A stretch of DNA of 64,000 nucleotides from UM-FILTER-40-17 sp032251335 (GTDB taxonomy: Bacteria; Bacteroidota; Bacteroidia; Flavobacteriales; Flavobacteriaceae). The stretch spans positions 80,959-144,958 of the forward strand of contig JAVVDW010000006.1 of the NCBI GenBank assembly GCA_032251335.1, written 5' to 3'. The notes under the pieces are model-generated. The model was not told the DNA's origin, did not search any database, and saw only the letters and a program-made list of their open reading frames with translations. A program made the position numbers and the translations under genes. This document shows positions 59,884 through 64,000 of this stretch, piece after piece. Numbering within the stretch: position 1 is the stretch's first letter; each line of letters begins with the position of its first letter.

Positions 59884-60587
59884 TTTCTTTTCAAAACATA
59901 TCCAAGTCGTTTGGCAAGCTGCAAGTGCTTCAAAGTGTGAGTCTTGATATAGATGCGCCCGGTATCTATGCCATACTCGGCCCAAATGGATCGGGAAAAA
60001 CCACCTTGATTAAATCTTTTATGGGTATGGTACATCCGGATGCAGGCGATATAATATGGCAAGGGAAAAGCGTTTTGAAGCAATGGCAGTACAGAGATAA
60101 TATTAGCTATCTGCCACAGATTGCCAATTTCCCTAAAAATGTTTCGGTAGGAGAGCTCATCCAATTCATCAAAAACCTTCGCCAAAAACCATCCGATGAA
60201 ACCCCCTTTATTTCTCAATTTCAACTCGCTTCTTTTTTAAATAAAAAACTGGGTTATTTATCCGGTGGTACCAAACAAAAAGTCAATTTGTTGCTGGCGT
60301 TTATGACAGACAATCCGGTAGTGGTGTTAGACGAGCCTACCTCTGGTTTGGATCCGGCTGCCATGCAGGTTTTGAAACAAATTTTGAAGGCCGAAAAGGA
60401 GAAGGGAAAAACCATACTGATGACATCTCACGTGATGGATTTTGTGGAAGAAATAAGCGATGAGGTAGTCTATCTTTTGGAGGGAAAAATTCATTTTCGC
60501 GGCTCTGTCGATGTTTTGAAAAATCAGACCCAATCCCAAACTATCGAAATGGCTATTGCCAAACTAATCATTCAAGAACATGCTTAA
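59880..60587 (+). CDS. nosF: NosF ABC transporter ATP-binding protein
   Basis: The 235-residue ATPase has Walker A GPNGSGKTT near residue 35, Q-loop SYLPQ near residue 78, signature YLSGGTKQ near 125, Walker B VVLDEPTSGLDP near 147 and H-loop TSHV near 179. It energises the NosDFY complex that matures NosZ copper centres. It overlaps nosD by 4 bp and nosY by 8 bp, so the three are translated as a set. Confidence 0.95.
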   Translation: MISFQNISKSFGKLQVLQSVSLDIDAPGIYAILGPNGSGKTTLIKSFMGMVHPDAGDIIWQGKSVLKQWQYRDNISYLPQIANFPKNVSVGELIQFIKNLRQKPSDETPFISQFQLASFLNKKLGYLSGGTKQKVNLLLAFMTDNPVVVLDEPTSGLDPAAMQVLKQILKAEKEKGKTILMTSHVMDFVEEISDEVVYLLEGKIHFRGSVDVLKNQTQSQTIEMAIAKLIIQEHA

Positions 60588-61362
60588 AGTACTTAAATAC
60601 ACCCTATACGACCTGTTGCGAAGCGGCTGGAGCTGGATATATTTCGGCTTTTATCTGCTGCTCACTTTTTCACTTTTGTTTCTCAACAACGACGTGTCAA
60701 AATCTGTCATTACCCTGATGAACGTTTTGGTGGTTTTAACCTCGCTGATTGCCGTCGTTTTTGGTTCCATGTATTACTACAATTCCCGTGAGTTTATAGA
60801 GTTGCTGCTTGGGCAACCACTCAAGAGATCATCTATTTTTATAGGTCAATATTTAGGTGTGAGCTTATCTTTGAGTTTGAGCTTGCTTCTGGGCCTAGGC
60901 ATTCCCTTTGCATTCTATGGCGGTTTTAATACTGAAGTGATTCCCGATTTTTCAATGCTGTTGCTGGCCGGTGTTTTTCAGAATTTCATTTTTACGGCCT
61001 TGGCATATAACCTGTCACTATACCACGAAAACCGAATTAAAGGCTTTAGTTACGCCATCTTATTGTGGCTGTTTCTGACGGTTTTGTACGACGGTCTTTT
61101 TCTGATTCTGTTGATGAATTACAGTGCCTATCCACTTGAAAAATTTTCGTTGGTTGCCACCTTGCTCAATCCTGTTGACCTGTCTCGCATACTGATTTTG
61201 CTTCAACTCGATATTTCTGCCCTGATGGGATACACGGGTGCTGTTTTCAAACAGTTTTTTGGCACGGGTTTGGGCTTGTTTACCGTTGCTGCCTTTTTGT
61301 TGGTTTGGATTATAGTTCCGGTTTGGAATCTGTACAGAAAAGGAAACAGTAAAGATTTCTAG
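60580..61362 (+). CDS. nosY: NosY ABC transporter permease
   Basis: The 260-residue protein has six hydrophobic helices (about 16-34, 42-64, 85-110, 127-145, 160-185 and 232-254). This is the ABC-2-like layout of NosY, the membrane partner of NosF, with FGSMYYYNSREFIELLLGQPLKRSSI as the coupling region. It is the last gene of the nos cluster. After its stop a small GCCT/AGGC hairpin followed by a T run at about 61373-61396 could terminate transcription. Confidence 0.93.
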   Translation: MLKVLKYTLYDLLRSGWSWIYFGFYLLLTFSLLFLNNDVSKSVITLMNVLVVLTSLIAVVFGSMYYYNSREFIELLLGQPLKRSSIFIGQYLGVSLSLSLSLLLGLGIPFAFYGGFNTEVIPDFSMLLLAGVFQNFIFTALAYNLSLYHENRIKGFSYAILLWLFLTVLYDGLFLILLMNYSAYPLEKFSLVATLLNPVDLSRILILLQLDISALMGYTGAVFKQFFGTGLGLFTVAAFLLVWIIVPVWNLYRKGNSKDF

Positions 61363-61462
61363 GGTCAAAGTCGCCTAAAGGCTTCAGATATTTTTTTACA
61401 ATTTGATAAAGCGAAAGTAGCCGACTTATGGTTAAATTAGCCTCATCTTTTAAACAGTAGAG

Positions 61463-63427
61463 ATGGGAAAAATATGTACTCTTTTTCTATTCATTTTTAC
61501 CATAAGCGTAGGTTTTTCACAGCCTGTGTTGATTAACGAATTAGATGCAGATACGCCTAGTACGGATTTATTAGAATTTATAGAACTCAAAACACCCAAT
61601 CCGTTCTCGCCCTTGGACGGCTATGTGTTGGTGTTGTTTAACGGTTCCACCTCCGGTGGCGATTCGAGTTATTATACAATGGATCTCGACGGATTTGTTA
61701 CCGATATCAACGGTTTGTTTGTATTGGGTGCCGAGGCGCTCAGGCCCACTCCGGATTATGTAATACCACTCAACCTGATCCAAAACGGAGCCGATGCCGT
61801 AGCCATCTACCAGGGCAGTTTTTTTGATTTTCCCGATGGCACTTTGGCCACCACCACCAACCTGATAGATGCTTTGGTTTACGACACATCCGACGCGGAT
61901 GATGTCAATTTGATGAGTTTGTTGGGGCAAACGCAACAGATAAACGAAAATGAGAATGGTAATCAGACCACGGAATCCATCCAACGTGCCAATGACGGCT
62001 CTTGGTTTGTTGCCGCCCCGACCCCAAAGATGCAAAATGACGGCTCGGGAGTAATTCTCAACGGCGTCGAAATTGTATTGAATGCCAATCTTTTCAACGA
62101 AGGCGATACTTTTAACATCACGCTTGTGACAGATTTTAATGTGACGGAAGACGTGACATTTCCATTTAGTTTTATCAACGGTGATTTTACCAATGCGGAC
62201 TTTACGGGCGATGCATTTGTCACCATCTTGGGCGGGACAAATACAGGAGTTACTAGCATCACCCTTTTAGCTGATGGCGTCACGGAAGAAGACGAATTTA
62301 TGCGGATTGCACATACGGGTTTGCCTCCAGAATTCTTCAGGGTAAACGACAATGTGTCGGTAACGGTTATAGACGGAGATTTTGGTGTTTCGCCTTGGGG
62401 AACGCCGCTCAATCCAACTTTTGGTAATGTTCAAAGCACCGCACCCGCTGATTATTACGATTCTATTGAAGGATTGTCCGGTGTCAATTTGGTACAAGCA
62501 TTGCAAGACCTGGTGGCTAAACCATTTGTGGTACGAACGCACACCTATGCGGATATTATAGATATTTTAAAGGCAGCCGATCAAAATCCGGAAAACAACA
62601 ACCAAGTTTGGTTGCTCTATCGCGAGGAGCCACGTGCCAAGTTTCTGTTTCAAGAAACATCCTCCGGTACCGGCTTTTGGAATCGAGAACATGTGTATCC
62701 GAGGTCTAGGGGCGGGTTTAACAGTATTCAGGATGATGATATTGCGGATGGCATCAATTTTTGGTGGGAAACCAATGCCGATTCACTCCGACATGCCAAT
62801 TCGGATGCACACCATTTGCGCGCTGCCGATGCCAACGAAAACAGTTCAAGAGGCAACCAATTCTACGGCATGGGACAGTACGAAGGGCCTTCTGGAAACT
62901 TGGGACGCTTCAAAGGAGATGTCTCAAGAGCTATTTTGTACATGGCTATCCGCTACAACGGCTTAGATGTTGTGAATGGATTTCCGGTGGCAGTAGGCGC
63001 GTTTGGCGATTTGGCAACACTCTTGCAGTGGCATCTGGCAGATCCGCCGGATGATTTTGAAATGAACAGGAACAATGTGATTTACACTTGGCAAAAGAAC
63101 AGAAATCCGTTTATCGATTTTCCGGATATGGTCGATTTTATTTGGGGATCAAGAGTGGGTGATATTTGGGTACGACCAACAATGAGTTTGGTTGATTTTG
63201 AAAAGAATCGGTTTCGGGTTTATCCAAATCCGTCGGACGGTAAATTATTTTTTGCCGGCATTGCGGGTGAGACCGCGGTTCAAATTTTTTCAATAAGCGG
63301 ACAAAAAGTATTTGAAAAGACGGTTTTTCAAGATACTGACCTGGATGTCAATTTGCGTTCGGGCGTGTATTTGGTTAAAACAACTGGGACTTCGGGGACG
63401 CAAATTCGCAAAGTGGTTTTTAGATAG
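61463..63427 (+). CDS. Secreted endonuclease I family protein with T9SS sorting domain
   Basis: The 654-residue protein has a signal peptide (MGKICTLFLFIFTISVGFSQ) and an N-terminal lamin-tail-like/adhesin domain (about 22-190, VLINELDADTPSTDLLEFIEL). A beta-rich domain follows (about 200-300). The endonuclease I (EndA/NucM) catalytic domain is at about 325-560 with NREHVYPRSRGG, SDAHHLRAADANENSSRGN and FKGDVSRAILYMAIRY, keeping the His and Asn of the metal finger. The C-terminus (about 580-654) is a T9SS type A tail (FRVYPNPSDGKLFF...QIRKVVFR). It degrades extracellular DNA for nutrients or phosphate. It is downstream of the nos cluster but has its own 100-bp leader. Confidence 0.93.
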   Translation: MGKICTLFLFIFTISVGFSQPVLINELDADTPSTDLLEFIELKTPNPFSPLDGYVLVLFNGSTSGGDSSYYTMDLDGFVTDINGLFVLGAEALRPTPDYVIPLNLIQNGADAVAIYQGSFFDFPDGTLATTTNLIDALVYDTSDADDVNLMSLLGQTQQINENENGNQTTESIQRANDGSWFVAAPTPKMQNDGSGVILNGVEIVLNANLFNEGDTFNITLVTDFNVTEDVTFPFSFINGDFTNADFTGDAFVTILGGTNTGVTSITLLADGVTEEDEFMRIAHTGLPPEFFRVNDNVSVTVIDGDFGVSPWGTPLNPTFGNVQSTAPADYYDSIEGLSGVNLVQALQDLVAKPFVVRTHTYADIIDILKAADQNPENNNQVWLLYREEPRAKFLFQETSSGTGFWNREHVYPRSRGGFNSIQDDDIADGINFWWETNADSLRHANSDAHHLRAADANENSSRGNQFYGMGQYEGPSGNLGRFKGDVSRAILYMAIRYNGLDVVNGFPVAVGAFGDLATLLQWHLADPPDDFEMNRNNVIYTWQKNRNPFIDFPDMVDFIWGSRVGDIWVRPTMSLVDFEKNRFRVYPNPSDGKLFFAGIAGETAVQIFSISGQKVFEKTVFQDTDLDVNLRSGVYLVKTTGTSGTQIRKVVFR

Positions 63428-64000
63428 TCGCTCCTTATAAATTCTCATTTTCATTTACACGGATTAATTTTGGGTACAAATTCCAACGGAATAAAACAGA
63501 CAAAAAATAATTCAAGACATTTTCTTTGAGGATTTCCATCATTTTCTTCAAATTCCAAGCAGTTGCAGCCATAAAAGCGTTGATTTGTGGGCCGGTTTCT
63601 CCCCAAAAGTAGTTTTGTGCCATCCTAAAGTCTGTTTTCAGATGCCCGATAATCGGCTCTATGGCTGCCCGGGTCCTAAATTTTTTACGTTTTACCCTTT
63701 TTTGATAAGCCGTATCAGCTTTCTTGGGCGGTGAGGGGGTGGATATTTTTACGCCCTTGATTTGTGTTTTTCCTTTCCCGCCCCGGTCATAGACCAATTC
63801 TTGGGGAAGTTTCAATTTATTTTCTTCCATTTGATCAAGAAGTGGAGCTATGGTGTGCCCGTCATAAGGGGTGTGTAAAAAGGCTTTGACTGCTGTTATG
63901 ATTTTTTTGCTTTTGTTGGAAGTGGTTATCAACCCTACTTTGTTTCCAAACTCGTATGGTTTATGTGCTTTGCCCTTGGCAATGCATTTGGTAAAAGGTT
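63428..64000 (-). mobile_element. IS5-type insertion sequence, cut by the window end
   Basis: Only the 3' side of the transposase and the adjoining IS end are inside the window. The IS end must lie between the endonuclease stop (63427) and the transposase stop (63435), or overlap them. The terminal inverted repeat cannot be defined without the other end. Confidence 0.7.
63435..64000 (-). CDS. IS5 family transposase, C-terminal part (5' end outside window)
   Basis: The frame stays open on the minus strand from the stop at 63435 to base 64000 and clearly continues beyond (KAHKPYEFGNKVGLITTSNK is typical text before the second catalytic Asp). DDE elements are PYDGHTIAPLLDQM, the YDRGGKGK motif (catalytic Asp) and RAAIEPIIGHLKTDFRM with the catalytic Glu, followed by NAFMAATAWNLKKMM. 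These mark a DDE transposase of the IS5/IS1182-like group. A TTG at 63932 could be read as a start but is internal. It is the only recognised transposase in the window. It shows no frameshift in the part seen. Confidence 0.88.
   Translation of the reverse strand, partial: PFTKCIAKGKAHKPYEFGNKVGLITTSNKSKKIITAVKAFLHTPYDGHTIAPLLDQMEENKLKLPQELVYDRGGKGKTQIKGVKISTPSPPKKADTAYQKRVKRKKFRTRAAIEPIIGHLKTDFRMAQNYFWGETGPQINAFMAATAWNLKKMMEILKENVLNYFLSVLFRWNLYPKLIRVNENENL

Noticed and set aside
1..64000. CRISPR arrays, rRNA genes, prophage structural genes and integrases.
   Set aside because: No regularly spaced repeats, no rRNA signatures, and no phage or integrase proteins were seen on either strand.

Overview
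The window looks like chromosomal DNA of a flavobacterium (Bacteroidota). The evidence is several secreted proteins with type IX secretion (T9SS) C-terminal sorting tails, the T9SS protein PorQ, a GLPGLI protein beside an outer-membrane beta-barrel receptor, TonB-dependent receptors with carboxypeptidase-like N-terminal domains, a DUF3810 protein, and many promoters with the Bacteroidota -7 element TAnnTTTG and no strong Shine-Dalgarno sequence. The species cannot be read from this window. Layout from left to right. 1-552: 3' part of an endonuclease/exonuclease/phosphatase-family gene. 618-6364: a small AT-rich accessory island flanked by two direct copies of the 3' end of the M14 peptidase gene. 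It carries two paralogues of an unrecognised family around a two-gene unit (small protein plus PD-(D/E)XK nuclease), a truncated DUF262 gene, a DnaB-helicase-like protein with a destroyed Walker A motif, and a WYL regulator. It has the look of a defence-type or mobile cargo region and is the best candidate here for something undescribed. 6314-21970: M14 metallopeptidase, a 1662-residue LamG/T9SS protein, rhomboid protease, TPR protein, a tRNA-Gly/tRNA-Leu operon with a near-perfect promoter, mutS, an S10 serine carboxypeptidase, a deoxynucleoside kinase and a secreted hypothetical protein. 22015-30618: a two-component system divergent from a GLPGLI/outer-membrane-receptor pair with a 10-bp-periodic operator between them, then a TPP riboswitch in front of a TonB-dependent receptor (probable thiamine uptake). 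30734-35923: two paralogous T9SS-secreted proteins with the same upstream direct-repeat motif. 36047-50585: housekeeping genes: BaiN-type flavoprotein, ferredoxin and U32 protein (overlapping), ABC-F ATPase, a thioredoxin-fold lipoprotein without its cysteines, DUF3810 protein, PepD, an M20 amidohydrolase, cmk, porQ and lon. 50806-53792: ECF sigma factor, putative anti-sigma factor and two beta-helix-type surface proteins in one operon. 53851-61362: a nitrous oxide reduction (nos) cluster with an Rrf2 regulator, cytochrome c, fasciclin protein, clade II NosZ, a membrane protein, NosL, NosD, NosF and NosY. 61463-64000: a secreted endonuclease I with a T9SS tail, directly abutted by an IS5-type transposase cut by the window end. 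How the parts work together: the nos operon encodes the last step of denitrification (N2O to N2), with most periplasmic parts predicted to be lipid-anchored. Its promoter region carries a 5-N4-5 Crp/Fnr-type palindrome placed for class II activation, plus a separate inverted repeat over the promoter of the divergent Rrf2 gene. The two-component operator, the TPP riboswitch and the direct repeats before the paired T9SS genes give three further readable regulatory circuits. A family of 33-bp perfect or near-perfect palindromes recurs four times in the window.
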